Shown piece by piece: positions 11,976 through 23,496 of a stretch of 64,000 nucleotides of DNA. Made by a program: the position numbers and the translations under genes. Source of the stretch: Absidia repens (lineage: Eukaryota; Mucoromycota; Mucoromycetes; Mucorales; Cunninghamellaceae); the NCBI GenBank assembly GCA_002105175.1, contig MCGE01000005.1, forward strand, positions 558,001-622,000, written 5' to 3'. Every line of letters starts with the position of its first letter. Within the stretch, counting starts at the first letter, position 1. The notes beneath the pieces are model-generated. The model was not told where the DNA came from. It did not search any database and worked only from the letters and a program-made list of their open reading frames with translations.

Positions 11976-13066
11976 ATGGCTTCTTTAACACGCTCCGTTG
12001 CGTCCGCCATCACTAACCGCTCTTACAACAACGTCCCTGCATCTGCTTCGGCTTTTAGACACATTTTCCATTTGTCTTCCAACCATGACGATGAACATCA
12101 TTCCACCCATGTCTCAAAGACTCCCATCAAGCAACGTTCTGCTGGCGGTTTAATCAACAACTCCTACGTTAATGGTAAGTAGAAAAATGAAGAACAGCAT
12201 CAAAAACAAGTATAAGAGATTATCGAAAGTGAAACTCACCTCAATGTTATTGTTATTACATCTTTATTTGGATCTTTGACAAAATGACCATAGCTGCTCC
12301 CAGTCAAGCCTTCTCTTTACGTCGCAACCACACCACTAATGTCCCCGACTTCTCAAAGTACAAGAAGGAAAACACCAGCGCCGATGCTAGCCGCTCTTTC
12401 GCCTACATGATGGTTGGTACCACTGCATTGGTGTCTGCTGCTGGTGCTCAAGCTACTGTCAGTGATTTCTTGGCCAATATGTCTGCTTCTGCTGATGTGT
12501 TAGCTTTGGCCAAGGCCGAAGTCGATTTGGCTTCCATTCCCGAAGGCAAGAATGTGACCATCAAATGGCGTGGTAAGCCCGTCTTCATCCGTCACCGTAC
12601 TCAAGATGAAATCGCTGAAGCCAACACTGTCAATGTCCAAGAATTGCGTGATCCTCAACAAGATGCTGAACGAGTTAAGCAACCTGAATGGTTGGTCATG
12701 CTTGGTGTTTGTACTCATTTGTAAGTAGTCAAAGTAGTGGAGGAGGATGATGTGGTGATGGTTTTTTTTTTTTTTTTTTGTTTATATATATGTATTTCGA
12801 GTACATTTGTTGATTAACGTATTTCTTTGCCTTAGGGGTTGTGTACCTATTGGTGAAGCTGGTGATTATGGTGGTTGGTATTGTCCTTGCCACGGTTCTC
12901 ATTACGATATCTCTGGTCGTATTCGTAAGGGTCCTGCTCCTCTCAACCTGGAAATCCCTGGTAAATGAAACAATTGTTCATTTTTGATTGCTGCACTTTT
13001 ACTTACATTTCTTTTAATTTTATTATAGAATACAACTTCCAAGAAGACAAGCTTATCATCGGTTAG
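11976..13066 (+). CDS. RIP1: Rieske iron-sulfur subunit of ubiquinol-cytochrome c reductase (complex III)
   Basis: Catalytic [2Fe-2S] subunit of the mitochondrial bc1 complex, passing electrons from ubiquinol to cytochrome c1. Exons are 11976-12174, 12294-12720, 12836-12960 and 13029-13066, coding 262 aa. A Ser/Arg/Asn-rich basic presequence is followed by the hinge/transmembrane helix [20 protein letters not shown] and the Rieske fold. The two cluster motifs are CTHLGC (residues 206-211) and CPCHGSH (225-231). By family knowledge Cys206, His208, Cys225 and His228 bind the cluster, and Cys211 and Cys227 form the disulfide. Intron 2 splits the first motif between Leu and Gly. The ATG at 11976 has a good context (ACCATGG). 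An in-frame ATG at 11934 would add residues before the targeting peptide and is less likely. Confidence 0.98.
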
Positions 13067-13370
13067 ATTATCATTATTACAAATAAAACTTGACACATTG
13101 ATTTTTCACTCAATTTATTAAACACTTTGCCCTTTTTATTTATTATGTGATGGTGGACTGGGTGTTTTCGCTTTGGGGCATGTGTGACAAAAATTGCTAT
13201 TTTTTTTTAGTCCTCCCACTTTTTCCTCTCTCTTCTCTTTACTCTTTTTTATTATTATTATTATTATTATTTACAAACTCATGCTATCCTTTTGACTTTT
13301 TATATATTCCCATTTTACCCCAATTCACGAATAGTATTCAGACCCACTTCTTTACCCTCACATATACACA

Positions 13371-15848
13371 ATGGATTCTTCCCCTACTGGTCACTCCTTT
13401 TCCCCACACGCTCCATTCCAATATACCATTACTATTATACACTTCTTTGTCATGTCATTCGCCGTTACTAGTTGCTATCCATTTGCCTTCACACAGCGAT
13501 CCTCACAACACTCTCATAAACGGCGTTTGATATCCCTCAGTATAGGCGTCGTATCTGTATTTGTTGGCTTTGTCACTGGCTGGTTCATACAATATTCACC
13601 AACTACTTCTTCATCCATATCCATTTTTTATTCTTGTCTCACTTTTGGGTTGCTTTGTCTCATCTCCTTCGACTTGGCATTAGAATACACTAACTCCCAA
13701 TTATCACGCCTGTTTCAACAAGACGATAGCATATCTCATCAGCAGAATCATGAACTACAATCAAACAACACGCTTACACGTATTTACTGGAGGGTATATC
13801 ATCTTCCTAAATTTATTCGCCCGTCTCTTACATGGGTGACGCTGTGCCTGGGGTATTTTTATTGTATTCTCGGCGTGTTAGTGATGACTTCAACTTGTGA
13901 ATCATTGGATCAGTGCTGGTTGCCACTTGCTACTGGTACGGGCTTTGTCTTCTCTGGCTCTTTGGCTTTATTACATCTTGCTGGAATTCTTTGTTTACCA
14001 CGACATTGCGCTCCAGAATATTATGAAGCTATTTGGATTATTGTGTGGGGCTGTTTGTCATTTATCTGGTGGGGTAAGTCCTGTTGAAGGCTTTTGTCAG
14101 AAAACACATGAGTCTTACTTTTTATTATTATATGGATTTATATCTATTAGATGCATCGGTCTTGGGCTCTTCATGGAAGGGAATAGACTTTGGCCTTCTT
14201 TGGACTACAGGTGGTTTACTCTCTCTCGTGATGACCTTTCAAACGTGGTTACCATTTTTCCAGAAAAGGAATGTTGTCAACAGTATCATTATTTGCCTCA
14301 CAGGGAAAGGTAAGTTACATTAAAAGAATTGAGGGAAACGTGGTGTGATCAAAATATTGATGCTGTTTTTACTTTTATTATCGTTTTACCAAAGGTATTT
14401 TATCAGGTCATTCGGAGGATGATTTGTACGCAATGAACCTTCAAGTGACACTTGCTTATATCCTTATCATTGGAAGTGCCGCAAAATTTACCCAGATTAT
14501 GCTTCGAAAAACAACGACCGACAATCTGCCTCGACTGTGCTCTCGATTATTTGGTGCTAATGCTGAAAATTGTGATGACGATGACGCCAGTGTTAATGAT
14601 CTTGACATTGGACAACGCTCAACTGATTATGAATCTACCTATCGGCAGCTGACTGGAATGAACCCATCCTCCTCCTCATCACCATGCAAACACCAATCTG
14701 TTTATGCCTCAATCACCATGGTATGTGGTTTGCTCTCTTGCTTCACGACCATATCAGGTGGACTCTTCTTTATTGGTGCGATTGTAGAATGGGTTGAAAC
14801 AATGCAATATTATATAAGTGATTCTACCACCTACGTGAATGTATTATTGGCCATGGCATTTTTGTGGATTAGTTATTTGATGATCCTGTGCTCGATATAC
14901 AAATATAGTACAGAACCCACCAACGGATATGATTATTTGGGCGTGACAACTGACGACTACTGCGAACTTCCTGTGTCAACGAAATCATCTCCGGTACCCA
15001 GTGCTTCGAATTTTGATGCCCACAACACGACAGCAATGATGACCACCCCTACGTCATCTACATCTACGACATACGACCCAACAGCTCACCAACCTATTCC
15101 ACTTGGAATGCTAGGAACAGCTATCACTAAACAACATGCATCAGTGGCTTCAACAACCTCTGCATGTAATAAACCAACAACATCACCACCACCTATGAGG
15201 CCAAGTCAACTCAGGGCAAAGAGGCGATCACTATTGATTTCTACGAGTACGCACCACCACGACAACGGTAACAGCAAACGGGGCTCAAGGACGCTTTCTT
15301 TGTCAAGTCATACAGGTGTAGGAGGTGTGTTGCCTGACGACATCATCATTTATGGTGAGCATTACGTCTCATCGCCAATCCTCTCAACAACGTCGGACCA
15401 GCCATTGCCCGTAAAACAACACCACAATAGCAACCCTCATGTCCTACAGCACCAGCAACAACAACAGCAGGAGTGTTATTCTCCTACTTTTGAACATCAT
15501 TCATGGCAATCTGGTACATCCTCAACCATATCGTCGTCTCCTCCACCGCCACCACATACGTCATTATCCACTAGCAGCAATGAAAAAATCGGACAGATGA
15601 ATGAAGATGATGGGTCAACAGAACAGCAAAATTGGACAGTCCACAAGACCGAGAGCGGAAAGCGAAAGGAACGGCAATGGAAGAAATCAAAACGGCGACG
15701 AGCAGCAGCTACAAGAACGACAAACCGATATACCCCAAACACCGACAACCAAATTGATGATGGCCACTCTCCCTCCGATGGATCTGGTGATCCTGACCAG
15801 TCAGTTTATTGTTCTAGTGATAGACATAGTAGCGATAGTCATGTTTGA
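13371..15848 (+). CDS. Ytp1-like multi-pass membrane protein with long Ser/Thr/His-rich tail
   Basis: Exons 13371-14073, 14151-14309 and 14395-15848 give about 771 aa. The first 500 residues hold around nine to ten hydrophobic segments. The part coded by exons 2 and 3 (WGCLSFIWWG, then LLWTTGGLL, FFQKRNVVNSIIICLTGKG, and VTLAYILIIGSAAKFTQI) follows the pattern of the Ytp1 C-terminal domain family (DUF2427/Ytp1), whose biochemical role is unknown. After the last membrane segment (about residue 480) comes a roughly 290-residue tail rich in Ser, Thr, His and Gln with proline runs and a basic block. It is probably cytosolic and disordered. The start was chosen as the first Met before the first hydrophobic segment. 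The family assignment is from pattern only. Confidence 0.7.
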
Positions 15849-16719
15849 TATATGTTATTTATTTATCGATTCATTACAATAAACCCTCTCTCTTGTCTCT
15901 TTATCTTCATTTGTCTTGTATCTGTCTTCAATGTGTTTATCAGTTGTTGTTTTTTTCGTCGTTTCCCGACTCTGCCCAAAAAAGGAATAGTTCTGGTGCT
16001 AAAAAAAGATCGCCGATCAGCAATCCCAATCCAGTTTATATTTATATCTTCGTCAATCAAATCCAATGCTCTCTTACTAAATCAAATAGGCAGAACCCGC
16101 AAAATGAAAACCGACTAGTGTTACACCGCAGAAATCAAATCTCAATCCGTCATTCATTGATTGATCAAAAATGTCTTCTCATTTGAATGAAGAGAACTTT
16201 TCTTTTGGTCAATCAAAAGCTCCTCTCCTCCTTCTCCCCTTACAAAAGATCTACCTTGCCTGGACCTGAAAATAGAGCATGGTAAAAAGGATGGGATGGC
16301 GATCCTATCATTCTTCGGGTGTCAGTTTTACTACACTCCCTTTATTTTTTTATTTCATTAAAAGGATCGGCCTGCAGTTTTTTTTTTTTAGACTAATCTT
16401 TTGACATCAATGGTTTTCTTCTCGGTCCTAATATTCCCCGTTGGAAGAAAAATCCCTTAATGTGTTGAAAGGGAGAGGAAAACAAAATAAAAAACATGCT
16501 AATGATCTTTGTTGATTGGCCGGTAATGAGAACCACGCTACAGATTGAATCACCGACCAAGCCTATTTTTTTTTTTCTATTTTTTGCTCCCACTGATTTT
16601 TTTTTTCTGCTCCTTTCTTTCTAAACCCTCTTTTTATTTCATATCTCATCTTTATTTTAGTTTTTTTCATCTTTCTCTCCATTCCTTTCTCTCACTCTCT
16701 CACTCTCTCACTTTCAGCC
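15849..16719. other. Intergenic spacer, promoter of the C2H2 gene
   Basis: About 870 bp. The right third is strongly pyrimidine-rich, ending in CT repeats directly before the ATG at 16720, which is typical of leaders in this window. No exon-like structure was found in the left part. Confidence 0.5.
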
Positions 16720-17781
16720 ATGTCTTCTGAAAAGCCGACCCTTCCATCTATCCAACTCATGCTCGAAGGGGCTAGTATTCAATCTGTGCCTCCAGTGACC
16801 GGGAAATGCTCTAGCTCCTCCAAATCCTCTCCCTCTTCTCATCGACGCAACGTCTCTGATGTGGTGTTAGGACGTTTTGAAAACCTCTCATTATCCACTC
16901 CCACTCCAATAGAACCTAGCACGTCCAATAATACCAACTCTGCCGTCCCCAACTGGCCTTCTCCTTTCCGTCCTACACCTTTATACCAATACCCTTATCA
17001 TAGTCATCGTTCTGCTCGTAATTTACACTCTCGATCTTACTCTGACTACACTCACCCTTATGTCACTACCCCTCCTCCCCCACCTCCTCAACATCATCGT
17101 CATCAAAATGGGCGTAACGATTTGTTGACAACTTACCACCAGCACCATCGTCGGGCGGTCTCTACCAGCACCTTGGACATGATGCTGAATCATCATCAAC
17201 AACTTCCTTCAGATCACTACTCATCTCCTCCAGCATTGCTTCCTTCTCATTCAACATCTACCGCACCACACAGTCCAACCTTGTCTATCAAGACTCCTTC
17301 TAGCGTGGACGAACACCATCATCTGTTTGATACCGATGACGACGACTCTCGCTTTCATCGGGACGAAGTTTACAGCGATGGAAGAAAGCAACAACAACAA
17401 TCGACCATGGTGATGATGACTGGATCTTCTTCAACCTCTACAACTGGGTCTTCTGCTACTTCCACCACCACTGCTACACCAACGAAAGACAGTAACAACA
17501 AATACCAATGCCCCTATTGCCAGAAAGGCTTTTCTCGACCTTCATCTTTAAGGATTCACATCTATTCACATACCAAAGAAAAGCCGTTTACATGCCCTGA
17601 ACCCAATTGTGGACGATCTTTTAGTGTACAAAGCAACATGCGTCGCCATATCCGAGTCCACAAATTGAATGGTAAGCATTTAAAGATTCGTCGATCACCT
17701 CCTCCTATAAAACCTTTGGCTGCAAAACCTTCTTGGATGCATGGTCCTTTGCCTCAAGATACTGCTTCCGCTCTGCACTGA
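16720..17781 (+). CDS. C2H2 zinc-finger transcription factor (two fingers)
   Basis: Single-exon gene of 353 aa. Residues 1-260 are low complexity, rich in Ser, Thr, Pro and His. A conserved-looking start (TLPSIQLMLEG) resembles the N-terminal signature of small fungal C2H2 regulators. Two tandem classical fingers lie at about residues 263-315: C-x2-C ... H-x3-H (CPYCQKGFSRPSSLRIHIYSH), the TKEKPF linker, then C-x4-C ... H-x3-H (CPEPNCGRSFSVQSNMRRHI). The recognition-helix residues are visible but the target site cannot be deduced. A basic KIRRSPPPIK stretch after the fingers may help nuclear import. A nuclear DNA-binding role is inferred from the fingers. Confidence 0.85.
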   Translation: MSSEKPTLPSIQLMLEGASIQSVPPVTGKCSSSSKSSPSSHRRNVSDVVLGRFENLSLSTPTPIEPSTSNNTNSAVPNWPSPFRPTPLYQYPYHSHRSARNLHSRSYSDYTHPYVTTPPPPPPQHHRHQNGRNDLLTTYHQHHRRAVSTSTLDMMLNHHQQLPSDHYSSPPALLPSHSTSTAPHSPTLSIKTPSSVDEHHHLFDTDDDDSRFHRDEVYSDGRKQQQQSTMVMMTGSSSTSTTGSSATSTTTATPTKDSNNKYQCPYCQKGFSRPSSLRIHIYSHTKEKPFTCPEPNCGRSFSVQSNMRRHIRVHKLNGKHLKIRRSPPPIKPLAAKPSWMHGPLPQDTASALH

Positions 17782-17966
17782 TGTTTTCCATGGCCTCCCA
17801 ACCTCCCCCCCTCCTTTAGTTATTTATAGTTTTATATTCTTGTTTTATTTTCATTGTATTCCCATCCCCACCCCCTCACACTTTATCACCTTCCCATCAT
17901 TTCACATACATTTCTAGTTTCATCTCTTTAGTTTACCATACCTATTCTTACTACCATCACCCACAA

Positions 17967-17993
17967 TTATTATTATTATTATTATTATTATTT
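17967..17993. repeat. (ATT)n microsatellite
   Basis: Nine tandem ATT units in the presumed 3' UTR of the C2H2 gene. Confidence 0.9.
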
Positions 17994-18204
17994 GTAATTC
18001 AAATTTACACACATTCAATAAAATGAAAATACAAATCATGATTATTATTACTTTGCCAAAACATATATTAATTGACTTTTTTTTTATTTTGTGACACCAG
18101 CATACTACTTTTATAATAATAAATTTGACTATGACTAGCGGATGGAAAATGGAAACTATTCTAAACTATGATGACAATTCTGATCCAAGTAGAAGGAGGA
18201 GCTA

Positions 18205-19480
18205 TTTTGAAATCAACATACATAAAGGATATCCACGATTTGACCAGGTGTCCACCCTTTTCCACAAATGTTGGACCATCATTAATTTGACTAGAAAAAA
18301 ATAAAATTTGGGTAACATCAACAAAAACGTGATCCCTTTTTTTTGCGCCTTCTTAATTCCCGATATCCCCCACCCTGTCCCTCCTATTTTCCTTTTTTTT
18401 TTTTTTCTTTACCTTCTGTTGTTTCAATCCCAGTTCGACCAAACTACTAAAAAGCTTCGCCCCAATGTCTATATTTTCATCAAGGGGTCCCACATGTCCT
18501 TCACCTATAGCAATAGAATAAGAATATAATAATGCATTTTTTGAAACCAATATTTTACCCACTTACCTCCCTTCTTGCGTCGTACCGTCAGGGTCAATCA
18601 TCGTCGCACAAAGAAAAATAGAAACGAGATGTGCCGTTGATGTCATGGGGAAGAATGGTTACGGTAGAGCAAACCAAGGTGTATCCATCGACCTATTTTT
18701 ATTTCATTAATTTTTAATTAAAAAAAAAAAAAAGGATAAATCAGTGCCCTGTATTGTATTTCATAGATGAAGCTACTTTTTGTTTTTAATAAAGAATTGA
18801 CACTCATTATATTTACCTTGATATTTACCCGAAAAAAATGATCATGATCGTCAGACGGGACACTCTTTCCAAACCAGTACGTACTACCAGATTGATTTTG
18901 GTGCTCCATATGTCATCCTGATTCATTTGCTAATTTGTCATTGTCATTGCCGTGGCTATTGATTGTATCCTCACCATAACAAATTGATCCCAAGTGTTGA
19001 TATGAGACAATCTTTCCCCATGAAGTTCGTTCCTATATAGAACCACCGCTTTGGCCTTCAAACAATAGTCGATTGATTGTCGATTCAAATGTATATATAA
19101 TAATATACACATATGATATATGCAATTTAGTCATTGATACAAGAAAAAATATTTTCAGTGCAGTTCTGTAAATTACCTTGTTTGTATATATTAACCTTCA
19201 ATTCCAATTGATAATGGGTGTCTAGATAAATAAAATCAGTCGAACGAGTTAGTAAGTCAGCATGATATGTTTTGTAACGTCAAGTCTACGTAGCACTTAC
19301 CAGTCGAATTGGCACAAGTATCTGATATCGCCAACAGAATACTTCGTAAACTACTAGAAATAAGACAAAGTTTAGTACCCTTCTTCATACTTACCTAACC
19401 CTCCAAACCTAAAGCCAAAATAGTAATAAGGGTTGAGAAGACAGGGTCACATCACGACAATAGCATTGAAAGGTCCTGTG
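18205..19480 (-). other. Unidentified spliced locus, possible decayed or non-coding gene
   Basis: The minus strand shows convincing splice-site pairs although no long open frame exists. Introns 19394-19354 (GTAAGT, TACTAAAC, TTTCTAG), 19300-19222 (GTAAGT, TTACTAAC, TTATCTAG) and 18566-18505 (GTAAGT ... CTATAG) are the clearest, and another acceptor lies near 18291. The exons between them are short and open in more than one frame. Conceptual peptides such as SILLAISDTCANST, DTHYQLELK, VDGYTLVCSTVTILPHD and TLTVRRKKGGEGHVGP join in phase across introns. The exon at about 18690-18567 appears to need a one-base frame change near 18592 to stay open. I do not recognise the family. It may be a pseudogene, a gene with a sequencing error, or a spliced non-coding RNA. 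Confidence 0.35.
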
Positions 19481-19559
19481 AGGTGAGTCCCGAGAATTCT
19501 ATACAGTTCATCGTTGTTCCCAGTGCAACAGAGTCCTCATTCCATTTCTTTCATATCTG

Positions 19560-20617
19560 ATTATTATAACTTGAGGGTTTGGTTGGTTTTCTTTTCTCAA
19601 AAAAAAAAAAAAAAAAAAAAACAATAGGCTTCGGTTTAAAAGTAAAACCTTTAAGGAGACATAATGGTGTGAGTCCAAAAAAAAAATTGTGGGGCAGGAA
19701 GCGGGACTTCAAATATTCTATCACTCAACCAAGTCCTACAGGTGAAGATTATTTGTCATACGAAGCAGGGCTATACAAATATAAACCAAATCATAAAATA
19801 ATACCAAAAGATTAATGGATAGATCTTTATTTATTTATATATATATAAATGAATACATATTCTATTACATGCTATGGGCATCCCCCTCTCCAGATATTTG
19901 CGTGCTGTCAACTTTGTTTGAGAATTGAGTTCACCGACCAATAAAAAGGAGGGAATAGGCATTCAGTGGTTATTTGCATATATTGTATGTATCAATACTA
20001 TTCCTTTTGCATACATCACATTGTAAAACAACACCAAGCCCCTTCGTACATTTTCTATCCCCACCAGCCATTATCACCAGTATCATTTTATGAATCAATC
20101 TATAGCCCCAATATAACAAATACTTATATAAAAAAATAGAATAATGGTAAGGAATATAATAAGGCAGGAAAAAGGCAATCAACACCCCATCAAAAATCAA
20201 AATATATTGTATAACAAGTCAATCCATATATATCCATCAGCAGTTTATTATACTTTATTATTTGTATCAAAAGCAAAGATAAAAACAAAAAAGGAGGGGG
20301 CAGTGAGGAGATAGGGACAAAGGGAGGGAGAGAGGGGCTGGGATAAATGCAATGAAATGGGGGGGAAAAGAAAAAGAATCATCTGCAGTATGTTGGGGAA
20401 AAGTTTAAAAAAAATGAAATTGGCGAAGGCAAAAAAAAAAAAAAAGAGTGCATATGTATAAAATGAGAAGAGAGGGATGAATGAATAACAAGAATGAAGG
20501 TAAAGAAATCAAAAACTAAAACTAAAGAATATAATCTAGTAAAAACTAACCAAGAGAACCACCAGGTGTGATATAAAAGAGAGAGGGAGAGGGAGGGAGG
20601 GAAGGAGGAGAATGAAG
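19560..20617. other. Intergenic spacer downstream of the PAS gene
   Basis: AT-rich sequence with an A22 run at about 19600 and a purine-rich GGGA/AAGAG tract at 20290-20610 leading to the PAS stop codon. No supportable exon was found. Short open frames here have no recognisable content. Confidence 0.5.
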
Positions 20618-21451
20618 CTATGAGAGCCGTACAGGTTTTTGCGCCAAACGGATGATCATGACCAAGCCATCAGTGGAGCCTGAGACCACGGTATCGACCG
20701 GTTGCCTTATATCCATTTCCTCATCAATAATCCAATCAAATCTGATCCTTGAAGTAACATAATGTGATTTTGCATAGTCACATTGGGCTTCCACAACAGC
20801 GCGATCATTAGCGTGAACCACTTCATAAAGAGATTTGCCAAGGAGATCAGACGGGAGGACGCCACCTAAGAGTTCACCTGCGATTTCACTGACGTGGACG
20901 ATATTCATAAGTTCCGTATAGCGATTGAGAAGAATATAAAAGCGAGGTTCTTGTTGATGTGCAATTTGTTCCTTGTTCCAGCGGATGGATACCATCAAAC
21001 TTTTCTTCATGTTTTCTTGCATATCCCGCGGTCGCCAGGGAAACGATCCCGTGGAAGTCAGTTGTAATTCACCATCATCTGTAATCTCGAAAGACTCCGA
21101 GGCACTGTTCAGTCGTTGCTTGTGACCAAACGATTCAGGATCGTACGCCCAGTTGATAGTCACCAAATCGTGGTAGCAGTAATGTACAATTGACTGGAGT
21201 TTTGTAAATCCACCATCTTTCCGTTGGTACTGGTAGCTGATCATGGAACACAGTTTTTCATTCATGACGTTCGAGGTATGGATTTGATGAAGTGCTGGTA
21301 TTTCGATCGCTTGGAAGAGCGTAAACGCAGGACGGCCTTGAAGATCGCTGGGTTCCCAACCAAGAATCTCTGACACCGATTCAGTCACATACTTGACGAG
21401 ACATTTTTCAGTGTTATCGTAAATGGCGATAAAGCTCAAATTGTCTTGCAT
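20618..21451 (-). CDS. PAS-domain protein (two PAS modules, white-collar-like, no output domain)
   Basis: Single-exon protein of 277 aa. The first PAS module (about residues 5-105) carries AIYDNTEKCLVKYVTESVSEILGWEPSDLQGRP-type signatures (seen as VTESVSEILGWEPSDLQG). A second one lies at about 165-270 (FYILLNRYTELMNIVHVSEI, then LLGKSLYEVVHANDRAVVEA). No GATA finger, kinase or bHLH follows, so it probably works as a small sensor or heterodimer partner. The LOV cysteine motif (GRNCRFLQ) is absent, so flavin photochemistry is unlikely. The Met at 21451 was chosen because the open frame upstream is just the translated pyrimidine-rich leader. A copy of the TTTAAACACCGC motif lies 215 bp upstream. 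Confidence 0.8.
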   Translation of the reverse strand: MQDNLSFIAIYDNTEKCLVKYVTESVSEILGWEPSDLQGRPAFTLFQAIEIPALHQIHTSNVMNEKLCSMISYQYQRKDGGFTKLQSIVHYCYHDLVTINWAYDPESFGHKQRLNSASESFEITDDGELQLTSTGSFPWRPRDMQENMKKSLMVSIRWNKEQIAHQQEPRFYILLNRYTELMNIVHVSEIAGELLGGVLPSDLLGKSLYEVVHANDRAVVEAQCDYAKSHYVTSRIRFDWIIDEEMDIRQPVDTVVSGSTDGLVMIIRLAQKPVRLS

Positions 21452-21665
21452 GAGCCAGGAGTTGTTGTTGTGCGTAGATAAGGTATATGAAGAAAGTATG
21501 AAGAAGAAAGGAAAGAAAAAAGAAGAAGAAAAAGTAAAGAAGTAAAAAAAAAGGGGGAGGAGGGAAGAAAACCAAAAGAGAAAAGTGAAAATGCTCTCGC
21601 AGAAATTCACTTAAATGCGCGCCGTTTTTTTTTTTTTTTTTTGACGGCAACCCTTTTATCAAAAA

Positions 21666-21687
21666 AAAAAAAGCGGTGTTTAAATAC
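21666..21687 (-). promoter_or_regulatory. TTTAAACACCGC promoter motif, PAS gene
   Basis: Read on the minus strand this is TATTTAAACACCGCTTTTTT, matching the motif upstream of the Rieske gene (11808-11828) at essentially every base, and oriented toward the PAS gene in the same way. Confidence 0.5.
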
Positions 21688-21689
21688 AT

Positions 21690-22476
21690 GTTAACAAATA
21701 AGGAGAGGCAGTATGTTGGAATGAACCAAACAGCATCAAGCTGTTTCAGGCTCTGTACGCTATATAGTAACTTTCTACAACAACATAAATAACATAATCA
21801 CATTTTATACTACACAGCTAATTTAGTGCCTTGGCATACATGTCATTCTCATTGGTGAAAAATCAACATTGTTAGTATGTATGTTCTGACCGCAATTGTA
21901 TTTGATAGTATGGGTTTATGTGATAGATCAAAAAATAGTCTTTATCCTATTCAATCCCAGTGATAAAGAAAAATGGGAAAAAAAATCGAAATATGTATGA
22001 TAATGATCACCAGTGAAGTAAAATAGCCATATTGACTTCTGCGCATTTTTTCCCTTCTCTGTGCATTTTTGCTTCTTTTTTTTGTGATCTGTCCAGGGGC
22101 TCGGTTAAATTATGCTCCAAATGCGGACTTTAAATGTATCGAAAAATCTCGAAAGACGTGGAAAAAGAAATTGCGGGAAGCAGTATTAGAAACGAAACAT
22201 AAATCGATATATATATGTCTGACTGACCCTTAGAAAAATAGACACTGATATATAGAATGAGCGTAATCTCATCAACAATGAAACCATGCTTTGCTGCGCT
22301 TGACATTATAGAAAAGCAATTTTTTCCAAAAAAGAAGAGAAAGGGCTTTGAATTCTAGATCACTCATTTTGGGCAGCTGAGTGTAACCTTGTTTTAATTT
22401 GCTGGTGCACACGCTCTATTTTTCTTTTTTGTCTCTTTCTCTCATCATTATTTTATTGTCTCATTATTCGATCAAC
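21690..22476. other. Intergenic region between divergent PAS and mini-membrane-protein genes
   Basis: About 790 bp, AT-rich, holding both promoters. A CT-rich leader (22410-22465) precedes the right-hand gene. Nothing else is recognised. Confidence 0.5.
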
Positions 22477-22798
22477 ATGATGACTACTCATAATATGCTC
22501 TCTTACAGCGGTGGTATTGTCGGCTTACTGATCTTGATCCTGGACTTGATTGTTATCTTTGAAGTCATCAACTCGAACCGAACAGTTGGTGGCAAGCTTG
22601 GCTGGGCACTATTGATCTTCTTCTTCCCTATCGTTGGTCTTATCTTTTACTTGTAAGTTTTTTTTTTTTCATTTGATATTAACTCGACTATCGCTTGATT
22701 GATTGATTTTTTTCTTTTTTGGGTGGGGTAATAGCTTGTTTGGTAACCGTGAACACCATAATTCGAACTATATCCCTATTGGTAGTAGTAACGCATAA
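22477..22798 (+). CDS. Small PLDc_N-type membrane protein
   Basis: Two exons, 22477-22652 and 22735-22798, code 79 aa. Two hydrophobic segments (GGIVGLLILILDLIVIFEVI and GWALLIFFFPIVGLIFYF) are separated by a short polar loop (NSNRTVGGKLG) and followed by LFGNRE. This is the pattern of the phospholipase D/nuclease N-terminal two-helix domain family (PLDc_N), which also occurs as stand-alone small proteins of unknown role. The intron falls just after the second helix, and splicing gives the canonical end of the helix (FYFLFGNRE). The C-terminus is short and polar. A function cannot be assigned. Confidence 0.8.
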
Positions 22799-23004
22799 TA
22801 AATAGTTTGTGTATGGTTGATCTCTGGGCGGCGGCGGTTTAGTTTACATTACCATTCCTGCACTTGTCGGAATTTGTTTTATTCTGCTTCTCACTTTTTT
22901 TTTTCATACTTTTTTTTTTCCCTTTATCAAAACCCTTCTTTTTAGTTTAGTAGTCTCACCCTCAAAAAATAAATAAATCTTATTCATTATTCCAATACAT
23001 TATT

Positions 23005-23496
23005 ATGCAAAAGTCAACGTTATCATTGTCCTCTTCAAATTTTGTACCGTCAAGTGAACATCAATCATCGGCGAAGGACGGCGATTTGGAATCGGTATCA
23101 GGCATAGAGGCCTCCAGTTCATCTATGGCTGGCGATGACAATGATAATGATGAAGACGACCGCCTCTTTATCGCACCTCATCCTTCTCATTTACTGACAA
23201 CCCCATTGCGACCTACACCACACGTTATCATTGCAAGCCCATCGGCATCCAGCAGTGAAAAAACTGACCATGACGTCCCCACACCTCTATCCGGTTATGA
23301 AGCTGACACTGAAGGAGGTGGCGGAAATATCTCGATCGACTCGACTTCTTTGCTCAACCAACACCATCACCACCATCACAATCACAATCACCATCACAAC
23401 CACAATCACCACAATCATCACCATCTTCGATATAAGGACAAGCCGATGAATCCATTACCTACCACCACCTCTGTCGACGAATCAAACGACGATTAG
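23005..23496 (+). CDS. Hypothetical His/Asn-rich acidic protein
   Basis: Single open frame of 163 aa preceded by a T-rich leader and an ATG at 23005. The protein is low complexity throughout: Ser-rich (1-40), an acidic patch (DDNDNDEDD, about 44-52), Pro/Ser/Thr-rich, and then a His/Asn tract (about residues 119-140) with more than fifteen His. There is no signal peptide or membrane segment. The His tract could bind metal but may simply reflect a CAY repeat. It lies 206 bp downstream of the PLDc_N gene in the same direction and could be read as its 3' neighbour. The start codon, length and CAY-biased coding are consistent with a real gene, but no family is recognised. Confidence 0.55.
   Translation: MQKSTLSLSSSNFVPSSEHQSSAKDGDLESVSGIEASSSSMAGDDNDNDEDDRLFIAPHPSHLLTTPLRPTPHVIIASPSASSSEKTDHDVPTPLSGYEADTEGGGGNISIDSTSLLNQHHHHHHNHNHHHNHNHHNHHHLRYKDKPMNPLPTTTSVDESNDD

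Noticed and set aside
16545..16730. Poly-Phe/Ser frame before the C2H2 gene
   Set aside because: It is a translated CT/T-rich leader that overlaps the true start codon at 16720.
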